In this document: positions 1 through 12,005 of the stretch, piece after piece | Numbering within the stretch: position 1 is the first letter of the stretch | Layout of the letters: every line of letters starts with the position of its first letter | Assembly (NCBI GenBank): GCA_947044405.1 | Contig: CAMRHE010000169.1 | Location: forward strand, 1,736,501 to 1,800,500 | Length of the DNA: 64,000 nucleotides | Reading direction: 5' to 3' | DNA from: Leptodactylus fallax | Taxonomy: Eukaryota; Chordata; Amphibia; Anura; Leptodactylidae | Made by a program: the position numbers and the translations under genes | The notes under the pieces: generated by a model | What the model was told of the DNA's origin: nothing | The model's database searches: none | What the model saw: the letters and a program-made list of their open reading frames with translations, nothing else

Positions 1-600
1 TGTAACTGACGTCATTACATCGTGCATACAGTTATAAGACTCTGGAAGCAAAGACGGGCCAAATGGTGAAGCAGGGAGTGGACAGCTTCCTTCTTCACCA
101 TTGTCTTTAAACTCATCCTGCAGAGAATGCGGATGAGTTGGAGTTGGGGCAGCCCAGACACTCTGCCCGGAGCAGCGGGACAACAAATGTAAGACTGTCC
201 AAAGTGGGCCCCCGCTACATTGGGCCTATGCAAGTCTACTGTTGCTTAAAGCGGCCCTGCTGAGGGGCACCCATTTTCATGAATCCCACATACATGAGTG
301 TATGGAGGAATCCATGAAAATGGACAAAAATAGGACATGACATATATTTTGAAGGTCAAAAATATGGTCATATGAATAGCCTCCATTCACTGATATTGAA
401 TGTAATGTTGTGGAAATATAACTTAACTAGCCTGAAATTGACCCAAGTCTGCATGTGTCTAAGGTAAGGCAATTGGATTGTGCATGTCATTTTGAACAGT
501 GACATGGAACTGATGACAATCTCTGTACAGATGCAATTGTTGGCACTATGTAACCAGTGAAAATAAGAATAATACAGTAATTTACATGAGCACAACATAA
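1..600. other. No gene recognised
   Basis: No credible coding region is visible. The first 280 bases are somewhat GC-richer than the rest and could be an old repeat, but I cannot assign them to a family. Confidence 0.4.
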
Positions 601-608
601 AAACATAA

Positions 609-1137
609 ACCCTTTCCTACTGCAGCCATTTTTCAGCTTTCAATTTTAGTTTTTTATTCCTCAACTTCCAAAAGCCATATCTTTTTTATCTTTCTGTTCA
701 CAGAGTGATACAATGTCTCAATTTTTGTGGGATAAATTGTATTTCGCAATGGGACCATTTAATATTCTATACAATGTACTGAGAAGCTAGAAAAAAATTC
801 AGAATATGGTGGAATTAGAGAAAAACTATGTTTGCTCCACATTCTTATGTTGTTTTTATGGTGCTCACAGTATAGCCAAAATCACATTTTACCTATATTC
901 TGTGGGTTGGCACAATTAAAGTGATACCAAATTTATATATTTTGGTTTATGTTTTAGCGCCTTCCAAAAATCCATACGGCGATCACCGTATGAGACAACA
1001 TTTTTTTATCATTTTGTAGTTTGAGCATTTTTGGATGTGAGGATACCTCATGTGTTTATGTTTTACTTTTTTTATTTATATTTATATGTTTTCTATGGAA
1101 AGGGGGGGTGATTTGATCTTTTAGTATGATGGATATC
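609..1137 (+). mobile_element. piggyBac-like non-autonomous element, 3'-truncated
   Basis: This follows the same sequence as the element at 16455-17538: an ACCCTTTCC start, then a stretch on AAAAGCCATATC, the CAATGTACTG-AGAAGCTAG block, and a final GGGGGTGATTTGA block. It stops at that last block, so the right end is missing. A third relative lies at 51711. It has no coding capacity. Assignment to piggyBac rests on the TTAA flanks of the complete copy. Confidence 0.6.
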
Positions 1138-1181
1138 AGGAAGAAAAGGTTAAGACAAGCAAATGTAATATTCATGCCTAA

Positions 1182-1429
1182 TGCTAAGGCCACACATATT
1201 GGGAAAAACCGCGGCGGCAACAGAAAGTGAAACCTCTGCAGATTTTCTGTTTCACTTATACCTATTGGGAAACCGCCAGCATTTCCATAGGTATAATTGA
1301 CATACTGCGATTTCCAAAACCGCGATGGCCACTGTGCGTATTTTTCCGCAGTTTGTGGATGCGATTCACAGAGACTGTAAAACGCTGCATTTTTTTTCTG
1401 CGGCGTTTCTGCCATGTGGGGCCCCAGCC
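1182..1429. mobile_element. Fold-back MITE, TAA duplication (family X)
   Basis: The ends are inverted (GCTAAGGCC on the left, GGCCCCAGCC on the right) and the element is flanked by TAA at 1179-1181 and 1430-1432. The interior contains GCTGCATTT and TATACCTAT blocks shared with many elements in this window. A 3-bp TAA/TTA duplication is typical of PIF/Harbinger elements. No protein is encoded; the open frames here are incidental. Confidence 0.7.
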
Positions 1430-1610
1430 TAAATGACATTTGACTTGAAAGGTTTGTCCAGGGTTAGAAAAAAGAAGCTGTGTTGGGATTTCATTTTGGT
1501 CCCAATTACTTGAATAGGGATGAGTTGCAATACTAGAAGCAACCCATAGATAGATGTGGTGATGTGTTTATACAAAAGCAGACCCTTCCTTTTAATATCG
1601 GACAGCCCCC

Positions 1611-1991
1611 TTTTTTTGGTGTGACCACGCTTTGCCTTCAAAACGGCATCAATTCTTCTAGGTACACTTGCACACAGTTTTAGAGAGAACTCTGCAGTAA
1701 GGTTGCTCCTTACATCTTAGAGAACTAACCAAAGTTTTTCTATGGATGTAGGGTTGCTCAAATCCTTCTTTTTCTTCATGTAATCCCAGACAGACTTGAG
1801 ATCAAGACTCTGGGGGCCATATCATCAGTTTCAAAAATCCTCCACACCAAATATTGATTGAATTTTGATATGTCTTTTGTTCATTCACTTCATTTTGTTA
1901 ATGACAAAATAAACTATTAACGCTATTTTTGAAAGCATTCTTACATTGCAGCATTTTTCTCACACTTGCCGAAAACTATTGCACAGTGCTG
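1611..1991 (-). mobile_element. Tc1-like transposon remnant, one end only
   Basis: The right edge ends in TTGCACAGTGCTG followed by TA, a Tc1-type terminus. Read on the minus strand, the sequence next to it gives a transposase C-terminal tail (LKAKRGHTK-like). The rest of the transposase and the other end are missing, so this is a dead fragment. Confidence 0.65.
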
Positions 1992-1993
1992 TA

Positions 1994-3399
1994 TACAAAG
2001 AGAGTGAGAGACAGAATGAGAGAGAAAACACATGTACTGTGTATATACTTGTTTATTCAATAAGTGCTAACAGTACTTTAATTGGTGGACAGTAATGAAA
2101 ATGTGGAACAGGATTCGGTGTATCCATGAATACTTACTCCACCCTTTCGCTGGTGTTATTGGTCCTATGAGGCTACATGGTAAGTGAAAAAAGAGAAAAT
2201 ATCACAGGTCAGTAGGATCAAGGGCATTGTGACAGATAGAATAGCTCCTCCTAATATATTACAGTATAGTATGGTATATTATACTGCAGTATGTGAAAGC
2301 TGTAATATGATTGTATCTATTTGTTTGCTATGTCTTTGGGTCCTGGCAGTATATATAGTTGAATCTCACATATTTCTTGCAATGTAATCAGTTGCCAGCA
2401 TCTGACCCGTCTTTGTATTGCTGGGCTTGATTAATTAAATATTAACATGGTCATATCTGTGTTAATATAACTTACACCTGCTTTATACACAAAGATAAAT
2501 GTCACATGTGCTGCAGATTCTGCAGAGTAACCATGGACTTTATTTTTTATGGTATTATATGGTGTTCAATATAAACACCAACAGACTTCAATACTTACTG
2601 TATGGATTTAAAAAAAAACTTTTGAGAACTTCCAATTCATCATAATGCCCCAGAGGTGCATAAAATTTAGGCTCCATATATATCCTTAGAATGGTATTGG
2701 GTTAAGGCCCTATGTTCCTGGTGGGGACACAGCCTGCCTACTATAATGATATAATAATGTGCAGGTAATCATGTGCAATAAAACTTATTTAGATACAAGA
2801 TTAAAGGCCCACTAAACCAAGAATCCAAACAAATAAAAAAGAAAATATAATTTTCTATATGACACCTCCATATTTTTCTTGCTCTTCTTTGTCTTATAAT
2901 TATAGAGCATGAAAAAAAAAATTACAAAAGCAATATATTTTTATCTATGTCGACAGCCATGTCTGATCCCCTCTCCCCCCCCACTCGCTGCTAGTGTAGG
3001 TGAGCCAGGAAGTTTAGGAGGAGAGAGCGTGGTTTAGGCTGCACATATATTGTCTTATTGTCTATACAGTGGGTATGTCCATTTTGTTGTAAGGAATCCA
3101 CCAAGTAAGCAGTAATAGTGCCAGCAGTAGCGTACACACAGTGACAACAGCCAGTTGTACCTCACTAACTCAAAGTGACATGAAGTCCCACTTTTATTGC
3201 AAAGCAATACAGGAGGATTAGAGAGGGGACAACAACAAAGACATCAGTTCACCTTGTGTGGAAGGAGACAGCTCTGGCCAACTACATGGTGATCTGTGCC
3301 TCCGGTGTTTTCAGTTACATTGCTAAACATTTCCTGAAAACATTGACCCAAAATTGGATGTTTTTTGCAAAAGTACACCTGCAGAAATTATCACTCTTC
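1994..3399. other. AT-rich DNA without recognised gene
   Basis: No exon-like frame. A TTAAAGGCCCAC motif near 2802 resembles the end of a short frog DNA element but no partner end was found. A GC-richer patch lies at 2940-3040. Otherwise nothing identified. Confidence 0.4.
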
Positions 3400-3790
3400 G
3401 ACTAAGTCCCCAGGTTGTGGAAAAGCTGCTTTTTTTTTTTTTTTTTTTGCTGCAGATTTTGCTGTTGTTTCTTGATCCAAACCCAGGAGTGACTACAAAA
3501 AGGAATGAAAAATATAAAGGCATCTCTCATACTTCTCCCTTCTGCTCAGTCCACTACTGGCACTGGCTCAAAAAACAGCAAAAAATAGCAACAAAAAAAG
3601 CAGCTTTTCCTCAATGTAGGGCTCTGTCTTCCACTGGTTTCAACCTTTGCATTGCAAAGCGCTTTCCGTAGATAAAATTGACATGCAGTGATTTCCAAAA
3701 AAACGCAAAGGTTTTGGAAATCGCAGCATTTCCGCTGTGCGTGGTTTTCTGCAATGTATGGATGGGACTCACTAGAATCCAAAACTAACA
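3400..3790. mobile_element. Composite fold-back element (family X)
   Basis: The left arm (from GACTAAGTCCCC) runs into a poly-T tract, TTTTGCTGTTG and CCAGGAGTG. The complementary arm follows at about 3550-3630. It is joined to half of the other internal type (AATTGACATGCAG, CGCAGCATTTCC) up to about 3790. This looks like two family X units, the second missing an end. Confidence 0.55.
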
Positions 3791-4006
3791 AAAAATGAGT
3801 ACACTAAAATGTAACTTTTAATAGTAATTCTAAAAGTATATAGTCAACTAGATAAAAAAAGCCCAACAACCCGTCGGCTAATAACTAAATTGTACCTGTA
3901 TGTAGCGCTAGAAGTTGGCAACAATACAGGCCAGTAAAGAGGAGGACTGTATATCTGTCACTCATCCTCTAAAAACAATTTTGGAACGATTTTATAGCCC
4001 TTCCAA

Positions 4007-4157
4007 TGATGAAAAAATAGTGATCAGAATCCTACCACATATTGTGGTCACCTTCTTTTTGTGGCTTGTGTCCCTGCAGGTGTGATCAGGGCTCCAGGGA
4101 TGAATACAGGTGACCACAATATGTGGTAGGAATCTGATCACTATTTTTTTAGCATCA
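4007..4157. repeat. Short element with long inverted repeat
   Basis: Arms of about 45 bp at 4007-4052 and 4109-4157 are almost perfect complements around a 56-base loop; both contain TGATCAGAATCC-type and ACCACA-TATTGTGGTCACC-type sequence. No protein is encoded. It could be a tiny MITE or a hairpin-forming fragment. The surrounding DNA is unique. Confidence 0.65.
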
Positions 4158-4804
4158 GCAATAGCAAATTTTGAATGTACTTTGATGACTACCATTTATT
4201 GCAAAAGAAAAGAAAAAAAACCTGGAGTGTTGTTTTTATTTCTAGTCTATTTCTAGTTTATAAATCATTTCTATGGCTGCACTACAGTTTCTGTATGTTG
4301 TGACTACCACCATTTATCAACCCAACTATTTCAAGTATGCTAATTGTAACATGATTCTATTAGATACTGATGTATTACAATGTATCTGTAGCACACAGTA
4401 TGGATTAGATGTTGATGTCAAAATCATATTGTAAATTTCCAAAGACTGAATTTCTTAACACTAAATCAATGAATGGTGATTTTCCCAATTGACAAATATG
4501 TAAAAAGTACTTCACAGATTGAGCTCAACATTGTCTTCTATGTATTGTCAAGGTCTTTATTAAAACACACAGTCATAGTACACTGTGTTTCCTACAAGGA
4601 GCTGCCCCCAGTAAACAGGCACCATCTTAATTTACACCAAACCAAAGTTGTCTCTGAAAACTCAGGTGAACATGAGAATGATTATTGTCTGGTTAGTTAC
4701 TTTTATAAGTCACCATGTATCTGTGTAGAAGGAATTTAGACATATATTTACAGCTATACATAAGGTTCAGGCGGGAAGTATGTAAATAGGAAAAAAAACT
4801 ACAC
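4158..4804. other. AT-rich unique DNA
   Basis: An open frame at 4473-4739 has no recognisable domain and is probably chance. Confidence 0.4.
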
Positions 4805-4812
4805 CGGGGGGC

Positions 4813-4956
4813 ATAGATTGTAAGCTCTTGCAAGCAGGGCCCTCAGTCCCAGTGTGTGAATTGACTATTTATTTGTAATATATCTTTTTTTGTCAGTACT
4901 TGAACCCTACAAGTTGTACAGTGCTGCGGAATATGTTGGCGCTATATAAATAAAAT

Positions 4957-4991
<35 letters not shown>
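4813..4991 (+). mobile_element. LINE 3' tail (family A)
   Basis: The sequence runs AGATTGTAAGCTCTTGC, GGGCCCTCAGTCCC, GCGGAATATGTTGGCGC, TATATAAATAAA, then an ATT triplet tract. It is the complement of the 3' end of the LINE at 41808-42725. Such heavily 5'-truncated tails are left by incomplete reverse transcription. Confidence 0.75.
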
Positions 4992-5302
4992 ATCTGAAAT
5001 TAGCTGAGAGAAGATCAGAAGCAATGTTAGGAAACTACAGTGAAAGAGTAGTTGAGGCTTGAAACAAACTTCTAGCAAATGTGGTTGAGAAATCTACATT
5101 TAGGCTGAGGCCCCATGTTGTTGCAAATTTTGCTGCATTTTTTTGAGTCAAAGCCAAGAATGGCTACAAAAGGAATGGGAAATATATAGGAAGTACTTAG
5201 ACTTCGACCTTCTGTTCAATCCACTCCTGGATCTGAGTATCTGCAATGTAGGGCCTCAGCCAAAGTGAATATAAGCATGCTTGGGAAAAACACATGTCTA
5301 CC
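4992..5302 (+). mobile_element. CR1-like LINE fragment (family B), interrupted
   Basis: Translation gives degenerate HNLKL and ERVVEA.NK motifs, found near the C-terminus of CR1-like LINE proteins. The fragment matches 45750-46245, is interrupted by the fold-back element at 5103-5261 and then by the family A LINE at 5304-6670, and resumes at about 6673-6750 (AGAACAGACTAAATGG, TGTCAATCTTCTAT). Comparison with 45750-46245 shows the uninterrupted order. Confidence 0.6.
5103..5261. mobile_element. Fold-back MITE (family X)
   Basis: Ends GGCTGAGGCCCCATG and its complement at the right (GGGCCTCAGCC). The interior contains the TTTTGAGTCAAAGCC block and its opposite arm. It interrupts the CR1-like fragment. 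The flanks are TTA on the left and AAA on the right, so the duplication is no longer intact. Confidence 0.65.
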
Positions 5303-5303
5303 C

Positions 5304-5334
<31 letters not shown>

Positions 5335-6670
5335 TTTATTTATATAGTGCCAACATATTCCGTAGCACTTTACAAATCAGAGGACAGATGAACAGACAAT
5401 ATGAGACATTACAATGTGACAAAGAAATTAACATATCAAACAATAGGAGTGAGGACCCTGCTCACAAGAGCTTACATTCGATGAAGAGATAGGGGGATGC
5501 AAGAGGTCAGAGGGCTTGTTTGCTACCATGGTCCAGCCATATATTAATAGAAAAGGTTGTGTAACTGAACCTGTATGAACCCGTCACCAGCCAGTATCTA
5601 TGAATAAACAGATACTAAGTGCAAGGAGTGCAGTGTAACTTCTAGATGAAGGGGCCAGGATCTGAGGAAGAGAGGAGGAAGGATAAAAGGTATTATTTTT
5701 CTATACCTCCGCACGCTACACTGTGATCAGGGCACGTGATAAGCCTGACCATACAGATGTCATTTTAGAGCAGTTTTGAAGCTGCTGTAGTTGGGGATTA
5801 ATTGGATTGTCTTGGGTAAAGCATTCCAGAGCACCAGTGCAGCTTGAGAAAAGTCTTGGAGATGGGAGTGGGATGTTCGGATAACAGAGGATGCAAGTAT
5901 AAGATCAATGGCAGAACGGAGAGGACGGTTAGGACAGTAGACAGTGACAAGAGAGGAGATATAGGGGGGCGCTGTGCTATGGATGGATTTGTGGGTCAGT
6001 GTGATAATTTTATATTGTATTCTGTGATGGATGGGCAACCAATACAGTGACTGACACAAGGTAGATGCGTCTGTGTACCGGTTTGACAGAAAGATTAGTC
6101 TGGCGGCTGCATTCAGGACAGATTGTAGTGGGGAGAGTTTAGTAAGAGGAAGCCCAATTAGAAGAGAATTGCAATAGTGAAGACAAGAGAGAATCACAGC
6201 AACAATGAGGGTTTTTGATGTTTCCATGGTGAGAAAAGGGCGAATTCTAGAAATGTTTTTAAGGTGCAAGTGGCAAGAGCGTGCAAGTGTCTGAATATGT
6301 GGGGTAAAGGTGAGATCTGAATCAAATACAACCCCCAGACAGCGGGCATGCCGCCTCGGGGTAATAGTAAGGCCACAGACAGAAATGGAGATATCAGGGT
6401 TAGGTCGGTTAGTAGATGGAGGGAAGTTCAGTTTTTGAAAGATTCAATTTCAGATAAAGAGAAGACATGATGTTAGAGACAGCAGAGAGACAGTCACTGG
6501 TGTTCTGTAGTAGTGCAGGGGTGATGTCACGGGATGAGGTATATAGTTGGGTATCATCTGCATAAAGATGGTATTGAAAGCCAAATTTGCAAATGGTTTG
6601 TCCACCTGGGGCTGTGTACAGAGGGAAGAGGAGAAGACCTAGGACCAAGCCTTGAGGAACCCCAACTGCA
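5304..6670 (-). mobile_element. 5'-truncated LINE (family A, L2/CR1-like)
   Basis: On the minus strand the element runs from the RT domain at about 6668 down to a 3' tail (complement of TTTATATAGTGCCAACATAT) and a TAA-repeat tail at 5304-5333. The coding part is a broken reverse transcriptase (see next entry). It has inserted into the older CR1-like fragment, whose halves flank it. Family assignment rests on the YADD box and the C-terminal sequence. Confidence 0.8.
5760..6668 (-). pseudogene. Broken LINE reverse transcriptase, C-terminal part
   Basis: On the minus strand, [10 protein letters not shown] at about 6668 leads into the catalytic [10 protein letters not shown] box (6409-6648). After frame disruption it continues into the thumb and C-terminal region at 5760-6269, with HLHLKNISRIRPF, LHYCNSLLIGLP, LQSVLNAAARLIF, SLYWLPIHHRIQYK and LWNALPK. 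These are typical of L2/CR1-type LINE proteins that copy their RNA at a nicked target. The N-terminal endonuclease is absent and at least one frameshift separates the two parts, so it cannot make enzyme. Confidence 0.8.
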
Positions 6671-7129
6671 TAAAATAGTAATAATATAAGAACAGACTAA
6701 ATGGATTGTCTGCTGTCAATCTTCTATCTTTCTTATTTGCTTCTATGTTTTATTCTGAGTGTTTTCTGTTTACATTTACATTTTATTCTACAACGTGTTC
6801 CACATTATTATGCAAATTATATTTTTCTCTGATTTTCCTATATGGTTGATGCAAATAACAGTCAGTATAATGTTCAAATGTTCAACCCTTAGAGTATAAA
6901 TCAAATTTTATTGGAAAAACCTCTCAATGATAACAAATTAAACAATCTAAATCCACTGTTTCAAATTATTATGCACATCAGAGTTTCTAAACATTTTATA
7001 GGTTGTAAGAACTGAAAATGGAATTTGCCGCATTAAGAGGTCACATTTACTGAAATGCTATTTCAATCAAAAACATCTTAACAGGACATGTTAACATAGG
7101 ACCCCTTCTTTCATAACACCGTCACAATT

Positions 7130-7960
7130 CTTGCATTCATTGAACTTGAGAGTTTTAGGATAGTTTCTGCTTGAATTTCTTTGCGGGATGTCAGAATAGC
7201 TTCCCAGAGCTGCTATTTTTATGTAAACTACCTCCCACCTTCATAGCTCGTTTCCTTGAGGATACTCCAGAGGTTCTCAATAAGGTATTTTTGCTACATG
7301 AGGTGGTGCATTGTCATGCATGAAGAAGACTTTGCTATGAAAGGCACGATTCTTATTTTGTACCATGGAAGAAAGTGGTGAGTCAGAAACTCTATATACT
7401 TTGCAGAAGTAATTTTCACACCTTCAGGGACCCTACAGAGGTCTACCAGCTCTCTCTCCATGATCCCAGCCCAAAACATGACTCCGCCACCTCCTTGCTA
7501 CTTTGCAGCCTTGTTGGGACATGGTGGTCATCCACCAACCATCCACTACTCCATCCATCTGGACCATCCAAGGTTGCACAGCACTCATCAGTAACAAGAC
7601 TGTTTCAAAATTAATCTTTATGCATGTCTGGACCCACTGCAACCGTTTCTGCTTTTGAGTTTAGGGGCACCAGAATAGTAGGTTTACACACAACTGCATA
7701 CTGCACAAACTGATTCAAATACCTGTTTGCTGCTTTGTAATGGTATTTTAGAAGCTGCTCCCTTAATCTGATGAATTTGTCTGGCAGAAATCTTCCTCAT
7801 TATGCCTTTAACTGGACAAACCCATCTGTGCCCTGAATCAGCCACAGATCTTTTCACAGTATGATGATCACACTTAAGTTTTCATGAACTATCTAATGTT
7901 TTCATACCTTGTCCAAGGTATGGCACTATTTGATGCTTTTCAGCTGCAGAGAGATCCTTT
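7130..7960 (-). pseudogene. Decayed Tc1/mariner transposase, copy A
   Basis: Minus-strand fragments in more than one frame: QWVQTCIKINFETVLL (near 7600) around the first catalytic region, then FWAGIMERELVDLCRVPEG and EFLTHHFLPWYK (7294-7479). The parallel copy near 57400 reads VLFTDVCRATLDGPNGW over the first region. The family is a DDE/D enzyme that cuts and joins at TA. Frameshifts make this copy inactive. Confidence 0.65.
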
Positions 7961-8019
7961 TTCTTTCCCATATTGCTTGAAACCTATGACCTTCTTAATA
8001 ATGTGGAATGTCCTTCTTA

Positions 8020-8329
8020 GGCCAGGGCTCCATGTGGCATAAACGCTGTGGTTTGGCCGTGGCAGAAAAGCCGCAGCAGAAAAACGCTGCATTTTACAGT
8101 CCCTGCAAAGTAGTGAATCCTATCCACACATTGCAGAAAAATACCTGCAGCGGAAATGCTGCATTTTCCAAAACTGTTCCGTTTTTGGAAGTCGCAGCAT
8201 GTCAATTATACCTATAGAAACACTGGTGGTTTCCCTATAGGTATAATTGAAGCAGAAAGTCCACACAGGCAAACTCTGCAGACTTTCTATGAAAAGCACT
8301 GCGGCTTTTTGCTACGTGGGGCCTTAGCC
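8020..8329. mobile_element. Fold-back MITE (family X) inside Tc1/mariner copy A
   Basis: Left end GGCCAGGGCTCCATGTGG and right end CTACGTGGGGCCTTAGCC are inverted repeats. The interior has GTTTTACAGTCCCTGC, TCCACACATTGCAG, TTTCCAAAACTG and TATACCTATAG blocks. Left flank TTA, right flank TCA. It sits at the same host position (after TCCTTCTTA) as the fold-back element in copy B at 58073. Confidence 0.7.
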
Positions 8330-8524
8330 TCAGGTATGTTTCATTTAATTGGGTTCACCTGGCAAATTAATTATCAGGTGTTTGACATTGATTTCAGTGA
8401 TCCAAAGAGCCCTGAGACACAATAACAGCCACGTGTTTAATTAAAAAAAAAAAAAAAAAAGTAATCTTTATGACATTTAAATCTGATTTGCATAATAAAT
8501 TGGTGTATATTAAAGGAGATGGGA

Positions 8525-8706
8525 AGCATAGTGGCTCAGTGGTTAGCACTCTCCTCATGTTTGCATGGGTTTCCTCCAGGAATTCTGGTTACCTCCCACA
8601 CTTCAAAGACATACTGATAAGGAATTTAGATTGTGAGCCCTACTTGGGACAATATTTCTAAAGCGCTGCAGAATATGATGGCAGAAACATAAAAAATAAA
8701 TAAAAT
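8525..8706 (+). mobile_element. tRNA-derived SINE, internally deleted
   Basis: The head TGGCTCAGTGGTTAGCACT fits a Pol III A box (TGGCTCAGTGG). It jumps straight to TTTGCATGGGTTTCCTCC and a tail ending AAAGCGCTGCAGAATATG and AT-rich repeats. A normal SINE of this kind would have a B box (GGTTCGAATCC-like) between these parts. It is missing here, so an internal deletion is inferred and transcription is unlikely. Confidence 0.6.
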
Positions 8707-8734
8707 TTCCTAGAGTTACATACTGATGATTTAT

Positions 8735-8925
8735 CCTTAGGATAAAACATCAATATCAGATCAGTGGAGGTCCAATACCTGGCCCCCATACCAATCAGAT
8801 GTTTAAAGTGGGTGCGTCACTCATGCCATTGCTGTTCTTCATCTTCAAACAGTTAATCAGTAGGAATACTTGGTGATGGACCCCACAATCCTAAGGGTAG
8901 GTCATCAATATCTTAATGTTGGAAA
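8735..8925. repeat. Old short interspersed repeat
   Basis: GATAAAACATCAATATCAGATCAG on the left is partly repeated in GTAGGTCATCAATATC on the right, suggesting a diverged DNA element. Related sequence is seen near 26400-26700 and 28430-28755. Its class is not certain. Confidence 0.35.
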
Positions 8926-8934
8926 CCCATTTGA

Positions 8935-9401
8935 GGCCGGGGCCCCACGTGACAGAAAAAAAAGAAGTGGCGTTTTACAGTCCCTTCATTTTAGAGAATC
9001 CCATCCACACATTGCTGGAAAATATGCGCAGCGGACAAGCTGTATTTTCCAAAATCATTGCGGTTTCCCTATATAACGGAAGCAGAAAGTCTGCAGAGGA
9101 AACCTCTGCGGACTTTCTGTGAAAAGCGCTGCAGGAAAAACTGCGATGCATTGCCACTGCAGTTTTTTCTTCAGTACTTTTCTGCTGCAGCCCACTACAT
9201 GGAAAAGCTGCTTTTTTGTTGCAGATTTTGCTGCGTTTTTTTGAGCCAAACCCAGGAGTGGCTACAAAAGGAATGGGAAATATAAAGCAAGCTCTTATAC
9301 TTCTCCCTTCTGCTCAATCCACTTCTGACTTTGACTCAAAAAAAACACAGCAAAATCCGCAACAAAAAAAAGCAGCTTTTCTGCAATGTGGGGCCTTAGT
9401 C
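8935..9401. mobile_element. Composite fold-back MITE (family X)
   Basis: Left end GGCCGGGGCCCCACG, right end GTGGGGCCTTAGTC followed by TTA. The first unit (to about 9200) has the TTTTACAGTCCC and CAGCGGACAAGC blocks. The second (9200-9401) is a tight hairpin with GTTGCAGATTTTGCTGCG, CCAGGAGTGG and their complements. It abuts the intact Tc1 that starts 19 bases to the right. Confidence 0.65.
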
Positions 9402-9419
9402 TTACACTTCAGTCACATA

Positions 9420-9637
9420 CAGTGCTGGCCAAAAGTATTGGCACCCCTGCAAATCTGTCAGATAATACTCAATTTCTTCCAGAAAATGATTGCAATCACA
9501 AATGCTTTGGTAATAATATCTTCACTTATTTTGCTTGCAATGAAAAAACACAAAAGAGAATGAAAAAAAAAGTCAAATCATTGATCATTTTACACAAAAC
9601 TCCAAAAATAGGCCGGACAAAAGTATTGGCACCCTTA
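9420..9637 (+). repeat. Left IR/DR arm of Tc1 9420-11055
   Basis: The outer direct repeat is at about 9427-9447 (GGCCAAAAGTATTGGCACCC) and the inner one at about 9613-9635 (GGACAAAAGTATTGGCACCC). In IR/DR elements the transposase N-terminus binds both sites. The inner site ends just before the transposase stop codon. Confidence 0.85.
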
Positions 9638-9639
9638 GC

Positions 9640-10755
<1,116 letters not shown>

Positions 10756-10841
10756 TTATTGCCACCACCTGTTATGTGCCACAGGTAAGTAACAGGTGCT
10801 GTTAATTACACAATTTAGAGAAGCATCACATGATTTTTCAA

Positions 10842-11055
10842 AGTGTGCCAATACTTTTGTCCACCCCCTTTTTTATGTTTGTTGTGGAATTATATCCAAT
10901 TTGGCTTTTTGACAATTCTTTTTGTGGTTTTCCATTGAAGACAAATTAAATGAAGATATTATTACCAAAGCATTTGTGATTGCAATCATTTTCTGGAAGA
11001 AATTGAGTATTATCTGACAGAATTGCAGGGGTGCCAATACTTTTGGCCAGCACTG
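10842..11055 (-). repeat. Right IR/DR arm of Tc1 9420-11055
   Basis: Read on the minus strand it begins with the same 16-base terminus as the left arm. The inner repeat, seen on the plus strand as GTGCCAATACTTTTGTCCAC, is at 10843-10862. Spacing matches the left arm. Confidence 0.85.
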
Positions 11056-11154
11056 TATAGTGATAGTCTAAAGCCCCACGTAGAGAAGCACAGCTAACAA
11101 AGCCAAAAGTAGCTTTCTCACAGCTCTTTTTCCCACAATGTGCTGGTACTGTAA

Positions 11155-11418
11155 GGCTGGGGCCCCACGTGGCATAAACGTTTTATAGTCACTGCAAAGT
11201 GGCTGGGATTCTAGCGACATCCCTGCAGTTTTGGAAATCGTAGCATGTTAATTATCCCTTCAGAAATGCAGGCAATTTCCCGACAGGCATAATGGAAGCA
11301 AAAAGTCATCAGAGGTTTCTGTGAAAAGCGCCGCAGGAAAAACTACGATGCGTTGCCACCGTACAGTGGTTTACCCACAGCATTTTTTTGCTGCGGCCCG
11401 CTACATGGGGTTTTAGTC
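11155..11418. mobile_element. Fold-back MITE, perfect TAA duplication (family X)
   Basis: Left end GGCTGGGGCCCCACGTGG, right end CTACATGGGGTTTTAGTC. TAA flanks both sides (11152-11154, 11419-11421). The interior shares ATTATCCCTTCAG-type and GAAAAGCGCCGCAGG blocks with the family. Confidence 0.72.
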
Positions 11419-11744
11419 TAAAACACATTTGGTTTTTTTTTTTGCCTTTTTGCATGTTTTTTAGGTATTTTTTTATTGTGGAATTTTCATGTGTGCACCA
11501 TGAAAATGCCTGAAAAATTACCAAACCCAGAGCATACTGTGTTTTAAAAAAACACCAAGGAAGCAAAACAATTTCAGGAGCTGTGCAAAAAACGTCAAGA
11601 ATAAAATGCAGTGTATGTACAACTATTCGTTAGATCTTATTGAACAACCTGTAACTTTTCCATGGGAAAAAAGGCTGAGCATACAGCCAATAAAAATTAT
11701 GCACACATGGCAAAAAAAAAAAAAATGTAGTGTGAAACCACCCT

Positions 11745-12005
11745 AAGGTTGAGGCCACATGTCTTTGGCTGTTGTGGAAATGCAACAGAAAATTACACTT
11801 CCATTTCATTTAATCTCATCCACAAATTGTGGGGGAAAACTCCGTAAAAAACAAGGTGTTTTTAAAACTGAGCGTGGTTTTGAAATACACAGCATGCTAA
11901 CTTTACCTGCAAAAGTGTTGCATTTTTCCTTATAGCAGAGTAAAAGTGATGAAATGCGCAATCGTTTTTGCTGTGTTTTTTCCTGCATTTCCACAGTGTT
12001 CCACA
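11745..12005. mobile_element. Diverged fold-back element
   Basis: GGTTGAGGCCACATG near the left, with GTTGTGGAAATGCAACAG, is opposed by CTGCATTTCCACAGTG at about 11981-11996. The interior has GGTGTTTTTAAAACTG and TTGAAATACACAGCATG. It is related to family X but more diverged, with no clear duplication. Confidence 0.5.

Larger units (their letters stand above)
6791..8505 (-). mobile_element. Decayed Tc1/mariner transposon, copy A
   Basis: Inverted ends: CAACGTGTTCCACATTATT after TA (6789-6790), and the complement (GCATAATAAATTGGTG) before TA (8506-8507). The long arms and internal text match the copy at 56553-58844. The transposase lies on the minus strand and is badly broken. A fold-back element sits inside at 8020-8329. 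The poly-A tract near the right end is an old expansion. Confidence 0.75.

Noticed and set aside
1056..1439. 127-residue frame
   Set aside because: It runs through a fold-back MITE and the end of a piggyBac-like fragment.
8533..8551. tRNA-like motif
   Set aside because: There is only an A box in a SINE body; no cloverleaf or B box, so it is not a tRNA gene.
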